Of a stretch of 64,000 nt of DNA, positions 33,626 through 44,757 are shown piece after piece (within the stretch, counting starts at the first letter, position 1; each line of letters starts with the position of its first letter). The stretch spans positions 35,023,377 to 35,087,376 of the forward strand of contig JAKSZU010000016.1 in assembly GCA_026018925.1 (NCBI GenBank), given 5' to 3'. The notes under the pieces were generated by a model. That model searched no databases and was not told the origin of the DNA. It saw only the letters and a program-made list of their open reading frames with translations. A program made the position numbers and the translations under genes. The stretch comes from Tupaia tana. Lineage: Eukaryota > Chordata > Mammalia > Scandentia > Tupaiidae.

Positions 33626-33859
33626 GATTCCTGGCATATCAGCATTCAGAGAAGGGATAGGATTTGTTCATAGACATATCGTGAGTGAAAGAACTTCGAC
33701 TTAGCGATTGGGGTTCTGAGTCTCGAGCTGGGGTTCTTTCTGTTCAACCACATGATTTTCCCAGGATGGAAACAATAGCTGTCATTCCACTTTTTTAGAA
33801 CTTTAGTCCAGTGAAGAGATGGGCTATTTGAAATTTCAATTTTTTTCTTTTAAAAGTTC

Positions 33860-34235
33860 AGTTGTAACTTAAAGATTTTTAATTTAAATTTTAACCTTTT
33901 CTAGTAATGCCTATCAGAAGCAGGATTGCTGGGTTAAAGGAAAAATGAATTTGTAATTTGATGAATATTACCAGATTGTCCGCCTAGGGTTCATTCTCCC
34001 ACCAGCCAGAACTGAAAGGATGGTATTATCCTTGCAGTGCAGTGTACTATTGAACTTTCGGACTGTGGCCCATATGACAAGGAAGTGAAAGACTGTGTAT
34101 TGGTATAGTTATCATGAGGGAATTTGAGCATCTTTCCATGCATTTGAGGTTTTTTCTTTTTTTGGTGCATGTATGTGTAATCTACTCATGTGTAATGCAA
34201 TGTTTCTCCTGGATTTGTTCTCAATTTTTTGTAGT
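33860..34235 (-). mobile_element. Old L1/HAL1 fragment
   Basis: CAGGATTGCTGGGTTAAAGG, TACCAGATTGTCCGCC and TTCTCCCACCAGCC are typical of the reverse strand of L1M/HAL1 3' regions. Confidence 0.6.
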
Positions 34236-34637
34236 GTTTTATATTTTCAAACAATAAGCCAATTTTTTAAATATAAATGGGAAATATTTCCCCAAATTTG
34301 TCATTTATTTGTCTTTGACTTTGCCTCTTGTGGTGGTGGTCTCAATTTCTAATGTGTGTGTGTGTAGGTATGTGTATGTGTGTGTTGTTTATTTTACCAA
34401 ATAGACATTTACTCTATTTATTTCTGATTTGACGCCATATGGGAGTAAGTGGGGCCATGGTCCATCTTCTGGGAATCTGGCCTTCAGGCTTTGCTGCCAT
34501 GAGTCCTTCAGAGTTCCTGTTGCTGTCCATTTTTAGTGATATTTTGCTCATATTAAATGTTCTCATCTCTGAGTTTCTCACACAAAAGGACTTTAGGAAG
34601 ATTCTGTTTTCTTTCTTTCTTTTTTTTTTTTTTTAAA

Positions 34638-34736
34638 GAATTCAACTACAGATTCATTGTGATGAAAAAAATTGAAATCCATGCATAGTGTTTTCATAAT
34701 TTGTATTTCCATGAACTTTTTGAAGATCCCCTTGTA
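34638..34736. mobile_element. Mariner-like element, family M2, partial copy
   Basis: Shares TTGAAATCCATGCATAG, TTTTCATAAT and the terminal CCATGAACTTTTTGAAGATC with the copies at 10625 and 60145. The left end is lost in a T-run. Confidence 0.65.
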
Positions 34737-35284
34737 TGCGCGTGCGCGCGCGTGTGTATATGTATGTACGTATTTTTTTTTTTAACACCAATTGCTATCA
34801 TTGTGCAGTTCATCATTACATAGCTCCTAGTGGTATTTGCTTCTTCTCACATTTTGGTTTTGTCTGTTCACTGAGATTGTTGACTCACAGAGCAGAGGGC
34901 TCACCTCAGACACCAGTGTCTACCACAGGACCCAGTGCAATAAGAACTCAGTAATGAACTAGTGGCCCCATACCCTGGCAAGCCATGCAGGAGTTCTGGA
35001 TGTTACAAGGGAGTAATTTAGAGTTCCCAGTTTTAACTCAGATATCCATACTGAAACAGATCCAGGTTATCTCCCTTGGGTGTGACTGGGCCATGGAGAT
35101 GGCTCCAAATTCAAAGACAAAACTGCCCCTTGAGCTCTCTTTACTCTTCTTAAGTCCTCCAAGACCCAAACCCTCCTGTGAAGGATCAGGAATGGACCCA
35201 GCAGTAACCTCCCTTATTCACCCCCCTTGTTCAGAGTTTGGAGTCAGTAGGTGAAAGGAAGAGACACTGAAACAAATCAGGAGT
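34737..35284. other. Intergenic between TUBAL3 and UCN3 3' ends
   Basis: Starts with a CG/TG/TATG microsatellite (34737-34765). The segment near 34905-34957 could be an L2 3' end; otherwise unassigned. Confidence 0.4.
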
Positions 35285-35301
35285 TCAAAAATCCACTGCT
35301 T

Positions 35302-35307
35302 TTAATG
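35302..35307 (-). terminator. UCN3 polyadenylation signal ATTAAA
   Basis: On the minus strand, CATTAAAAGCAG lies about 450 nt after the UCN3 stop codon. It is the first variant signal in a plausible position, giving a short 3' UTR. Confidence 0.5.
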
Positions 35308-35753
35308 GGGGTGAGGAGGTAGGAAAGGGACTTGGTGGCCACATGGTGTGCCATACATCTCCTTGTCTCTTTGCCTTGGTGTGTGGGAAAAAAAGGAGCC
35401 CTGGACACTCTCTGTTCAGGTGTGGGGCCAACAGGGAGAAGCTTGAAGAGGAGAGGGGCATGAAATTTGACTCATCATAAGGAAAGAGAAAGGAGACACA
35501 AAATACAAGGAGAGACATTGATCACCTTGTGTCTGGAAAGGTTGAACAGCACTGCACTTCTGTGTGTTTGTACAGAGGAGAGAGAAATGGGCTAGAGGCA
35601 AGAAAAGGTCAGAGGGACTGAGCAGTGAAGCAGGCAGTATCACTGGCCTGACCCCTCAAGATACAAGGCCAGTGGACAGCACACGCTCAGTAACCCCCAC
35701 TCTCTACCCTTGCCCCATCCTTGATGTGCTGCCCTCCTGCCCGGCCTTGACCT

Positions 35754-36254
35754 CTACTTCTTCCGCCCAATCTGTGCCATCAGGTGGGCATTGGCAGCTG
35801 CCTTGGCTTGCAAGTTCTTTGCCTTGGCAATGTTGAAGAGGATGTTCATGATGTTGGTAGGCACGTCAAGGGACAGAGTGAACTTGGTATGCCGATCACT
35901 CTTGGCCTTGTCCTGGTCCTGCTTCCCCCTAAGCTGGGACAGGTATTTGTAGCGGGTGCTGCCAGCCCCACCTCCACCCCTGGAGCCAGGGAAAGTCCTT
36001 TTCTCCTTGTCCTTCCTCTCCTCCTTCTCCTCCGCCTCCTCTTCTTCTCCTGAAGATGGGTCTTGGACAGGCAGATAGTGGAAGCTCCTCTTGCTCATCA
36101 GGAACGCATCTTCCGGAGGGCCCTTCTTGACCTCAGACAGGGCTGTGTTGAGGCAACTAAAGAGAGACTTGGCTTTGTAGTAATGGTGAGAGAGGCCTGT
36201 GCTTGGGCCCCCAAGGAGCAGTAGCAACAGCAGGAAGTGGACTGGCACCAACAT
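35754..36254 (-). CDS. UCN3: Urocortin 3 precursor (stresscopin), complete coding exon
   Basis: UCN3 is a secreted CRF-family peptide that selectively activates CRF receptor 2; it is made, among other places, in pancreatic beta cells and hypothalamus. The 166-aa frame opens with a signal peptide ([16 protein letters not shown], cleavage near residue 20). A propeptide with an acidic/basic low-complexity block (residues 69-86) follows. The mature peptide is residues 125-162 ([13 protein letters not shown]...LMAQI, 38 aa), preceded by Arg-His-Thr-Lys and followed by Gly-Arg-Lys-Lys, the amidation and cleavage signal. The whole coding sequence is in one exon, as in other mammals; acceptor CTACAG (36261-36266 on the plus strand) leaves six untranslated bases before ATG. 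Human UCN3 is 161 aa from memory; the difference is mainly in the acidic block. Frame intact. Confidence 0.97.
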   Translation of the reverse strand: MLVPVHFLLLLLLLGGPSTGLSHHYYKAKSLFSCLNTALSEVKKGPPEDAFLMSKRSFHYLPVQDPSSGEEEEAEEKEERKDKEKRTFPGSRGGGGAGSTRYKYLSQLRGKQDQDKAKSDRHTKFTLSLDVPTNIMNILFNIAKAKNLQAKAAANAHLMAQIGRKK

Positions 36255-36260
36255 CTCTCC

Positions 36261-36266
36261 CTGTAG
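36261..36266 (-). promoter_or_regulatory. UCN3 intron 1 acceptor site
   Basis: On the minus strand CTTATTTCTACTACAG directly precedes GGAGAGATG. A pyrimidine-rich tract and AG so close to the ATG fit the known two-exon layout. Confidence 0.75.
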
Positions 36267-36359
36267 TAGAAATAAGGGGGGTTAGAAGGGCTGTGAGAGG
36301 GTCCTAGGGCTCAGAAGTCATAGCTAGCTTCCAGTAGGTTGTTAATGTCCTATTAGAAG

Positions 36360-36405
36360 GATTCTCAAAGTGGGGTCCCCAGGCCAGCAACCTGGGAATT
36401 AAAAA
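36360..36405. mobile_element. MER20-like hAT fragment
   Basis: ATTCTCAAAGTGGGGTCCCC and CCAGCAACCTGGGAA are the first part of a MER20-type element. Confidence 0.55.
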
Positions 36406-36454
36406 AACTATGCCTAGTTATCTCTCTAAAGGAAGATCCAATAAATCCCTGCTA

Positions 36455-36700
36455 TTTATATATTTATCGCTATGTGATGGGTGCACACACCAGAGAGATA
36501 GATAGAGACAAAGTGAGAATTCACCTCTCCTCTCACCCCCAGAGAGTGCCACAATTTTTCTCCTCCATTCTCCTCTCAGGATTTTGGGCATGCATACACA
36601 TGTGCCCGGTATAATTTTCAAGTCACTAGGTCCAGGACTTGAACTGCACAGCTGGTCCTGTGGGATCTAGAGCCTCAACCTCCATTCCACCTACTGGCCA
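36455..36700 (-). mobile_element. tRNA-SINE family A/C-like, old
   Basis: CGCTATGTGATGGGTGCAC, CAGGATTTTGGGCATGC, a GGGATCTAG head, ending CTACTGGCC. Too diverged for a firm subfamily. Confidence 0.65.
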
Positions 36701-36728
36701 AAATTCCTGCTCTTTTTCTTATCCTGGA

Positions 36729-36865
36729 AACACATACACACACACGCACACACACACTCCTACCTATACACCTCACACATGCACATACTTGTCATATGCA
36801 CATGCATGTACACACACAGAGGCATGCACACTTGTACACACACACACACACACCTAACATACACA
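36729..36865. repeat. (CA)n-rich microsatellite, imperfect
   Basis: Several CA arrays mixed with CATGCACA words. Confidence 0.9.
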
Positions 36866-37095
36866 CCTAACAGCCACACATTTTCTTGGCAAGTTTCCTA
36901 TAGAAAACTGTTACTTCCCTTGGCATTCCACAATGTAGTTGGTGCTTTCCTTTTCTTCAATTTTTTTTCTAAGAAACAAAATTTTGTTTGTTCATTTGTT
37001 TTGCTTTACAATAATTGGGAGCTTATTTTATCTAACAATATTTTTCATGCTATTTTATAAAAATGTACATGATCCTTGATTTAAATAATCCAAAT

Positions 37096-37372
37096 GGGAC
37101 TGGCCCTGTCAAGCGCAGAAGTTAGGCACTGTGTAGAGGTAGCTGGATCTCACATGGCTGACCAGGGTTTGCGTCCAGGCTCTTGGCAGCTAAAATGCTG
37201 AATGTGTGTGCAAATCTCTTGGAACCTGACAGAAAACAGAATTGGACGAAAAGGATTGCAACATGACCAGATCCTTATCGGGGGTACTTTCTCTCTCCCC
37301 CCTCTCTCTTCTCTCTCTCTGTCTTTTTCTCTCATGCACATCTCTGGCATAATAAAAGGAAAAAAAAAATTA
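37096..37372 (+). mobile_element. tRNA-SINE family C
   Basis: GGGACTGGCCCTGTC start, GCTGGATCTCACATGG head, CT-rich region, ending GCATAATAAAAGGAAAAAAA. Confidence 0.8.
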
Positions 37373-37404
37373 ACAATCGAAAAGTATGAAGTAGCCAGAT
37401 TTGG

Positions 37405-37640
37405 GCATGTAGTGGCAATCGGCGAGAACAGCAGAAACTTTGGAGCTAGACAGACACAGGTTCAAATTTCATCTTCATTCACCTGAGGCCATTGGTCAGA
37501 TTCCTTAACTTCTGAGGATGTCAGTTTCCTCATCTGGTAAATGGGATAACAATAATTACCTCCTAAAAGTTAAGTGAATGATTAAACTTAAAATGCCAAT
37601 GAATGAAAGGTCTTGGTCTAACTAGACACTTAATAAAGTC
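37405..37640 (+). mobile_element. MIR SINE
   Basis: GACACAGGTTCAAATTTCATC, GTCAGTTTCCTCATCTGG and TAAATGGGATAACAATAATT are the MIR core in order. Confidence 0.88.
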
Positions 37641-37864
37641 TGATTCTAACACATTAATAATTTCTAGGTTCTATTAGGGGAAGATTTGGCCCACACACAA
37701 TCTCTCCGGAATGTATTTTACAAACACCCATGCCCATACATATGCACACACACATACTTGTATACATATAGAACATATTAGTTCATATGCATATCCTAGG
37801 TAATCTGATCTATTAATTTGATCTTACAGACTAATATTCTAGTTGTGTGTCTGGCCTATAGTTT
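37641..37864. other. UCN3 intron (inferred), unassigned
   Basis: Contains a short CA-rich tract near 37742; nothing else recognised. Confidence 0.4.
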
Positions 37865-38058
37865 TTAAAAATTATTTAATTTAATTTACTTATTATTATT
37901 ATTTTTGAATTTGCTTTAGGGCACATGCACTCACTAGATAGAAACAGAGAGAGAAAGAGAGGGAAAGTGAGAAAGCAATTTGCTAGGTCTGGGACTCCAA
38001 CTGCGGTCAGCCATGTGGGAGTCTAGCACCTTAACCACCATGCCACTTGCTGGCCCTC
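37865..38058 (-). mobile_element. tRNA-SINE family B
   Basis: TTATTATTATTATTTTTGAAT start, a GTGGGAGTCTAGCACCTTAACC head, ending CTTGCTGGCCC. Confidence 0.85.
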
Positions 38059-38084
38059 ACTTGTAGTTTTTTAAAATATGTATT

Positions 38085-38105
38085 TATTTATTTCCTCTGT
38101 GTGTA

Positions 38106-38164
<59 letters not shown>

Positions 38165-38282
38165 GAGTGTCGCCTCCAACACTGTCTTCACACTTTGATT
38201 CACCCCCAGCCTCAGCCAGCTAAATACATTAACTTGCACCTGGTGTAAAACATTGCGTTATCACTGTGGCTGGCCTCTGACC
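38085..38282 (-). mobile_element. tRNA-SINE family D with (GT)n(GA)n
   Basis: TATTTATTTATTTCC, GT and GA arrays at 38100-38161, CCCCAGCCTCAGCCAGC, then the GTTATCACTGTGGCTGGCC head. Confidence 0.75.
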
Positions 38283-38359
38283 TAGGGTTTTTGGCTAACG
38301 TACCACCTTTTTTACCCCGATGTATGTAGGCTAGTCTTGCCTTTAACTTGGGCTAAGTA

Positions 38360-38545
38360 AGTACCCAAATTTAGAGTGCTTTAGGACCATGCAAAGGGAA
38401 GGCACAGACTATGAGGTCCCAACCTGAGAGTTTCTGAGTTCATAGGTCTGGAATGAGGGCCTGAGAACTTGAACTTTAAACATGGTTCCAGGTGATGCTG
38501 ATGCTGCGGGTTCGTGGGCCTCACTTTGAAAACAGCTACTCTGTG
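38360..38545. mobile_element. hAT-Charlie MITE (MER20/MER58 group)
   Basis: GAACTTTAAACATGGTTCCAGGTGATG and CTCACTTTGAAAACAGCTACT correspond to the right part of a MER20-type element. Confidence 0.65.
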
Positions 38546-38854
38546 TATTCCCACCAATCTCTGTTCTCCTTAGAACTGTGTGCGGAAGTTCCTCAAGAAC
38601 ATTTAATAAGGGTGGATTGACTGTCTATGGGAAAAAAAAAACCTTATTTGGTCTTTTGAATTAATTTTTCTTGTTTAATTTCTTTATTTTTTTAATTTAA
38701 TTTTTTCTTCTTCTCCTTCTTCTTTTTTTTTTTTTTTTACACATCCGATCACTATATTCATTTGGCTTGCAAAGAGAATTTATCCAACATGAAATACACC
38801 TCAGACCAGTCCAGCTGGGAATGCTATACATGTTATCATCAACAGGTTGTTGTT

Positions 38855-38859
38855 AATAG

Positions 38860-38894
<35 letters not shown>

Positions 38895-39078
38895 GGAGAA
38901 GGAAAGATGGGAAAGCACCCCCATGCCCCATGGGGTATGGTTATACCACAGTCCTTTCTCCCTATTTCCTTTTGGGATTTTGGGAATGCATAAACACATG
39001 CCTGGCATGTCTGAGGCTCAAATCATGCAATTGGCCATGTGGGATCCACTTTAATCATCATGCTACTGGCTGACTCAT
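38855..39078 (-). mobile_element. tRNA-SINE family C with (GA)n
   Basis: A GA run at 38860-38900, CCCCATGGGGTATGG, GGGATTTTGGGAATGC, and a TGTGGGATCCACTTTAATCA head. Confidence 0.75.
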
Positions 39079-39371
39079 CTGTATTGCATTTAATAACCAG
39101 ACCTTTGGCTCTGTCATTTGCTGACGAGCCAGTGAGTTGTTTCTGCATAGAGCATGCATCCTGGTTTTAGCTGCCCATGCCTTACAGGCATTTTAAAGCA
39201 AGAATGTCTTTTTAATCCTGAAAAGATTCAAAAAACAAAACAAATTCAGAAAGGATCAATACTGGTGGGAAAGTTGTAGAACAATTCTGTCTCTCTGTCA
39301 CTCTATTCCTTTGTCCCCGTGTTCCTTTCACAATCTAGACTCAGTCCTGACCTTTCTTCTAACCAGCTGAT
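39079..39371. other. UCN3 intron (inferred), unassigned
   Basis: No repeat named; the right end contains the left target duplication of the next SINE (AACCAGCTGA). Confidence 0.4.
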
Positions 39372-39703
39372 TTTTTATTTTAAATTGTTTAAGAAACAGA
39401 TTTTTTTTAGTGAAATAGAAATTTTTTTATTTTTAAAATTTTTTTCTTTTATTTTTTAGAGACAGATTTTTGATATTAGGGGCATGTGCACTAGCAGGAG
39501 AGACAAAGAGACAGAAAGTGAGAAATCACCCCCTGGGGTGATGGCCACACTCCAATGCCTCCTTTTCCATTTTCCTCTTAGAATTTTGGGCACTCATACA
39601 CACTTGCCTGGCGTGAGTTTCAAGCAGCTGGGTCTGGGATTCAAACCACGGTTGTACATATGGGAGTCCAGCACCTTAACTACTATGCCACCTGCTGGCC
39701 CTA
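39372..39703 (-). mobile_element. tRNA-SINE family A, with long decayed T-tail
   Basis: About 80 bp of degenerate T-rich tail, then the body ending CCACCTGCTGGCC. CTAACCAGCTGAT flanks both sides, so the tail belongs to the insertion. Confidence 0.8.
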
Positions 39704-39989
39704 ACCAGCTGATCTTAACTGCCCTGGGTCTCAGTGTGTGCATCTGTGAGCCCAGGAGCCTGAGTTCAAGAATCTCTTTGTTTTGATTTCTTTGTTTATC
39801 TACTTATGAAAGTAAGGGGCACCTCTACTAAAAGGACAGGAAGAGTGAAATGGCTTTTCTGTTTTTTCACCAGAAGAAAGTTGCCTGCATTCTAGGTGAG
39901 TGTAGGCTAGGACAAGGAAATTCTGAGGACAGCTCCAGAGCTTCCCTCAGCCCTTGCTCAGGACAGTGCGCTGCATTCATCCTCATTTA

Positions 39990-40345
39990 CTTGCAACTCT
40001 TCATGAGAATTGCAAATATTTCCAAGAACTTAGAATATGTTTTGTGTTCAGGTCCATCTTATGCTCTACCTATCTTTGCCCATACTGGCTCCCTCTTGGT
40101 GTGAATAACACCTGAATTAGCTGCCTATGTGTCCCCAGTCCCTTAAAAACTCGGGACACTTTTGAGTATTGCATTTCTTTGGCATCTCTATTTCTGCTAC
40201 AATATGCCACAACTTTCACTAATGCAGAGATTTTTTCCCCTCAGGTCATTTTGGCTTTCAGGGGAGCCCCTTGGGAAGCTTGGGAAACACCAACACAGTC
40301 AACAGTGCCTTATAATAAATTATATTCTCAGCAAATATTTGCTGA
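39990..40345 (+). mobile_element. L2 LINE 3' end (tentative)
   Basis: AGTGCCTTATAATAAATT and GCAAATATTTGCTGAATGAAC resemble the L2 terminal sequence. Upstream similarity is weak. Confidence 0.45.
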
Positions 40346-42850
40346 ATGAACTAGTGTTTAGTTTAGTATTCAGCCACTTAATTAAACCAATTTATTTTTC
40401 AAGGCAAACAACCTCTTTTAAGTTCTCTTTTTAGTTGTATATGCTTTTTAGCAAATACACGTTATTACATAGTACAGAGGGAAAAAATCCTTTAGAAGAC
40501 ATACATTTTTCTTTTGGATTTTCTCATTTATTTTGAAATCATGCATGTACATCTGCAGTCCCTGGAGGGTTTCTAGAAATGAAACAGCCTTTCCTAAATA
40601 AACTTTCTATAGTGTTCCTGGAAAAAGGTTCAGAAAGTTTTCCTTTGCAAGGGGCTAGCCTCTGGATAAGCCCCCTGGAAGTCCCGAATCTCATCTCTAC
40701 AAAAGCAGTCCAGTGGGAGTGGGGAAGGCAAGATCCCTTTTAACTCTTCATTTACTTTATCTGTGTGATTTTGAGGTCAACTTGAAAACACTGTGACTAA
40801 AAAGACGGGTCACTTTACTACTTTTCAAATCCCAAGTCTCCCATCTGGGAAGAAACGGTATTAGTGGAAAGAGGATGCCAAGGGTGTTTAAACAATCTGT
40901 AAAATGGGTCTGGGAGCAAGTGTCCTACATGCTATTCAGTTCTGGGTACATTTGAAGTAGCAGGCTCCACCCCTCCCCATTTGCAAATTGTTAGTTCTAA
41001 CATGGGAAAGGTTGTGGGGGATTTGGATGACATCCTTTTATCCTCAGCATTCTCACAAGTTTACAAAGCAAAGAGACTATGAATTGTGCATGACAGGGAA
41101 ATCTTATGCTGATGTTAGCTCTGGATTATCTAAAATAAAAGATTTTTGGCGATCCAGGATATTTTCACCATTAAAGTGAATGGCAGGGGGCTGGGATACA
41201 GGTCCCGATGTTTTACTTCCTTTTTAGGATTTGTTTAGATTTGTTTAGGACTTGCAGGGTAAAAGAAAAGAAATTCTCCATAAAGATAAGACATTGTTTG
41301 CCCCCCATTTGGAGTCTAATCCAGTTTCTCCTCTTGACGCTTTGGACTCTTTCCCCAGATCCCTTAGTGGAACAACACAAGTGGTTAAGGTTTTCCTATC
41401 TGCCATGAAAATTACCGAGTACTACCGAATTAGCCATCAGGGGCCAAGCTCTACCCTATTTTTCTCTGTAGATGCCTGAAACTCAACCATTCCTTTTGGT
41501 CGTTAGTATACTAGCACTATCCCGGAGTGCATTTAAGGGATTTAATCGCTTCCGAGAGCTGCGACACAGTCACGCACATGTGAAGCAGAGCCCTGGGCCA
41601 GCAACATGTTCAGAGTTCCTACCGAGGAAAGATGCATGGGACAGTGATGCTAGGAGGCTCATGGCACCAGCTCCACAGCTTTGCCAAGTACTGCAGGGAA
41701 GGCAGAGTGATTCCCTGTGACACAGGAATTGGGCTGATTGTCTGCACATGCTGCTAAGAAGCTGAACTGAAAAACTCACCAACTCAGAAGTTATCCTTTA
41801 AAAATGCACCAGTCAAAAACAGTTTGTGAAGCTTAAACATTTAAACAGTTTGCAGAACCTTAAACATTTCAAAAAGCATTACAAGAATGTGTTAGACTCC
41901 TGCAAGTGTTTACGTGGAATAAAAACAAACACGGAACTCTAAGCAACTCCCCCTAAAAGTGAAGTGTGAGGGTTTAGACATTAAAAGTTATTCCCCTGGA
42001 TAGGGAGAAAGAGCCAGGTGAAAACTGGGATGTTCTAAATAACACTGGGCATGGTATTTATTTAAAGACATTATCAGAATTTTTTTGTTTGTTTTTAAAA
42101 TTATTATTAGTGTTTTACTAGATAGCTATGTTTAGGGAGGAAATTGCAAACAAGATTTCTCAGGGAACTTGGACATCAAATGTAGACATCAGATAACCAT
42201 CTTACTGATCTCTCTCCTTCACCAGTAGCACCCAGTTATTGCAGGCATCTGACTTTTTCCAGTCCCTATAATGTTCCCAGTATAGCGAAGTGGAAAGGTA
42301 TCTAACCTTTAAAGACAGAGGACCTGGGTTTGAAAACTCTCTTCCCTCTTAACATCTGTTTTAGTCACTGCGTCGGAAAAGGAGACATTACTAACCCCCC
42401 AGGTGTGTCAGAGAATGAATAGAAGGAAAAGGTAAAGAATGGCAGGTGGTATCCAGTGCATCCAAGTGTCCTGCTCCTCTGCAGTGGTGGGGAGTATCTC
42501 CAGCCATTCCTATTTCCTGTGCTGTCCCAGTTTGTCAACTATTACCAAGGACTGCCTTTCATGTCTACAAATGAACCCTGTTTAGAAAAACAGGCTTGTA
42601 TGAACACACCCTACCTCCGTAAAGCAGGTGTCTGTCTACAAGGGGAAGATCATTTTGCCTCTTAAGAAACTTCCCCCTGCTCTGTTTAAGGGCCGGTTTC
42701 TGTGATTGGACTCAGCACTCACTCCCTTGGACTTCCACCCAGGGGTGCAGCCCCTTTATGTCTCACATCTGGCTGGTTTCCAGCACCTCCTGCCTAATTT
42801 AGGGCAAGTACATTTATCTTCCATCAGTCAGTCCCCAGCCACAATCTTAC
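40346..42850. other. UCN3 intron (inferred): large repeat-free segment
   Basis: About 2.5 kb without a lineage-specific SINE, unusual for this window. A MIR-like piece may lie near 42290-42390. No coding frame recognised. The low insertion density fits constraint or chance; not decidable here. Confidence 0.45.
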
Positions 42851-43016
42851 CTGTGAGTGGACTTCACTCCCGAGTGGAAATGCCCGGGGCGCAGCAAGGC
42901 TTCAGGACCAGGAGGTCTGCTCCAGGCACATCCCCTGAACTCCTGTCTGCTCCAGGTCGTGGCGCCTTCTCCTCCGGTACTGTTCCCAAGTGGGCTGTGA
43001 TATTCCCTCTCTATGG
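42851..43016 (-). other. UCN3: UCN3 candidate exon 1 (non-coding 5' UTR)
   Basis: On the minus strand a strong donor, CACTCACAG|GTAAGATTG, sits at 42851/42850. About 190 bp upstream is TTTTATATAGATAC. Together they outline a first exon of about 165 nt, which would join to the acceptor at 36261. The order, strand and spacing fit the two-exon UCN3 gene with a non-coding first exon and an intron of several kb. Start site is estimated from the TATA position. Confidence 0.5.
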
Positions 43017-43040
43017 AAACCGCTCCACTCCCTTGTGTAT

Positions 43041-43050
43041 CTATATAAAA
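43041..43050 (-). promoter_or_regulatory. TATA-like box, candidate UCN3 promoter
   Basis: Minus strand TTTTATATAG, about 30 bp before the estimated UCN3 start. The plus strand of the same site, TATATAAAAG, is an even better TATA match, so direction is not proven by this motif alone. Confidence 0.4.
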
Positions 43051-44557
43051 GTGACAGATCAGAGTGGGTCGTAATTCCAGACGTGGTGTCTACACTGAGA
43101 TGAGATTTCATTTACAATACAACCAGAACCAGCTGGCCTCGTCACACAGAATACGACAGGTACTCACAGTCTGTACCACGCTCCTGCCCCTCCTTCCTGC
43201 CAGCCCTCCCATTTCCTTTCTGCCCTGGCCACTTCATTGATAAAACACAGCAAGAACGCTACAGCACACTGGTAAACTGAGCAGTGTCTTTGGAGAGTTT
43301 TATTATTGGTCTTAGTTCTGACTAATTTCAGCCTCATCTGCATTTCTCTCACTCTGCTCCTTTTGGAAATCTGGGTCCAGGTCCTGCTTTAGAAGTAGAG
43401 AAAGCCGTTTGAAGTTTGTCTACTGTCTGGTCATGTTGTGGGTTCCAGCTGCACAGTGTTGTTCGGCCATGCACGACTGTTATGTCTGTGTTTGTCCTGT
43501 GCTTGGAGCCTGGAGTTTTAAATGGGAAGTCACTTGAGTGTTGCTTGTTTATGCATCCAGGTAGTGCCAGGTAGTGCCAGAACCCTCAGGTAGTGCCAGA
43601 ACCCTCAGGAACCCAAAGAGAAATGGGCTGTGGGTTCTGTCTATGCAGGCATTCATGGTTTAGAAAGATAGGCAGAAACAAAACCTAATTCTGCGAGGCC
43701 AATGCCACAGGACAGAGGAAGCAGCCCTGTCTACTTCAGACAGGCACGAGTGAGTGTGTGCCAGGACAGGAGAGCGGAAGCCTTCCAGACCAGAAAGAGG
43801 GATTGGCGTGGAAGGAACCAGGGAGGGAGGTGCTGGGTGAGGAGATGGCAGCAAGGCAGGGAAGGGTGCAGACTGATTCTCACGGAGGGAAGCCCTGGAA
43901 ACCGTCCTGGAAGGTTGCATTTCGTTCCATATATGATGGGCAGGTGAGGGCGGGAGTGGGGTTCAGACAGATGACCTCTTATTTCACAGAGTTTCATAGA
44001 CTGTTAAAGAGCCCTAGAACCTTGGGCTGAGCTGGTTATGAGGGGGCTGTGCAAGCAGGGCTGGGTCTCCCCCTGTCCTTGCAAGATCACAGTCTGCAAG
44101 GACAGATGGCTGTTCCCCTCTCTGGAAATTCCTCTAGATAAAAAGGTAGATGGACTTCTGAAATGGTTGAAATTCTAATGTCCATGAATTTTGGGAGAAC
44201 AAATGAAAAGTCACTGTGGAAAAGAACTCCAAGACCCCAGTGTTCCAGCCTCTTTGGAAGAATATGTTTCTTCTTCTGATCTGTATATGCTGGGCTTTTC
44301 TTGAGATTGGAGGCAATAAGAAGAAATGTTCGTGCTTTAATAGAAATTCATTAGTTCATTCATTTACTCTTTCCTGCAGTCTAGTCGTCAGGAGGTTTTT
44401 GTGCTTTTCTCTCTCAGCTAATTCACTGCTAATGGAATTGTAGGTTGAGGAGTAGATAGCTGGAACTCTGAGTTCAACTCCCTTCTCTGCCTTAATGAGC
44501 TCTGGGATGCACGGAGACAGTCTTGGGAAAATACCAAACATTACTACCCCAAGGGCA
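43051..44557. other. Upstream flank of UCN3, no gene recognised
   Basis: Free of the young SINEs. Contains a small tandem repeat (43558-43612). Short MIR-like traces near 44455-44500. Confidence 0.4.
43558..43612. repeat. Short tandem repeat, about 21-bp unit
   Basis: CAGGTAGTGCCAGAACCCT appears twice in a row, preceded by one partial CAGGTAGTGC unit. Confidence 0.9.
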
Positions 44558-44757
44558 GGGTTTCCCAGCCTCAGGGTTATTGGTAATTCCTTGTTGCAGG
44601 GGTTGACCTGAACACTGTAAGATATTTAGCGGCATTTCTGACTTCTACTATTAGATGTCAGTAACACCTCCCCCTCTACCCGATTTGTGACAACCAAAAG
44701 TGTCCCCAGAAGTGTCCCTTATGAGTATAATTGTGCTTAGTTGAGAACCACTGTGCT
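44558..44757 (-). mobile_element. MER5A hAT-Charlie MITE
   Basis: CAGGGTTTCCCAGCCTCAGG start, ATATTTAGCGGCATTTCTGAC and TTTGTGACAACCAAAAGTGTC in the middle, GTTGAGAACCACTGTG end. Nearly complete, reverse of the usual listing. Confidence 0.9.

Noticed and set aside
42706-43074. 122-codon plus-strand open frame over the UCN3 exon 1 region
   Set aside because: No family match, and it overlaps the proposed non-coding exon on the other strand; likely reflects higher GC content.
43540-43620. CRISPR-like direct repeats
   Set aside because: Only two to three adjacent units without spacers, in a mammalian genome; a simple tandem duplication.
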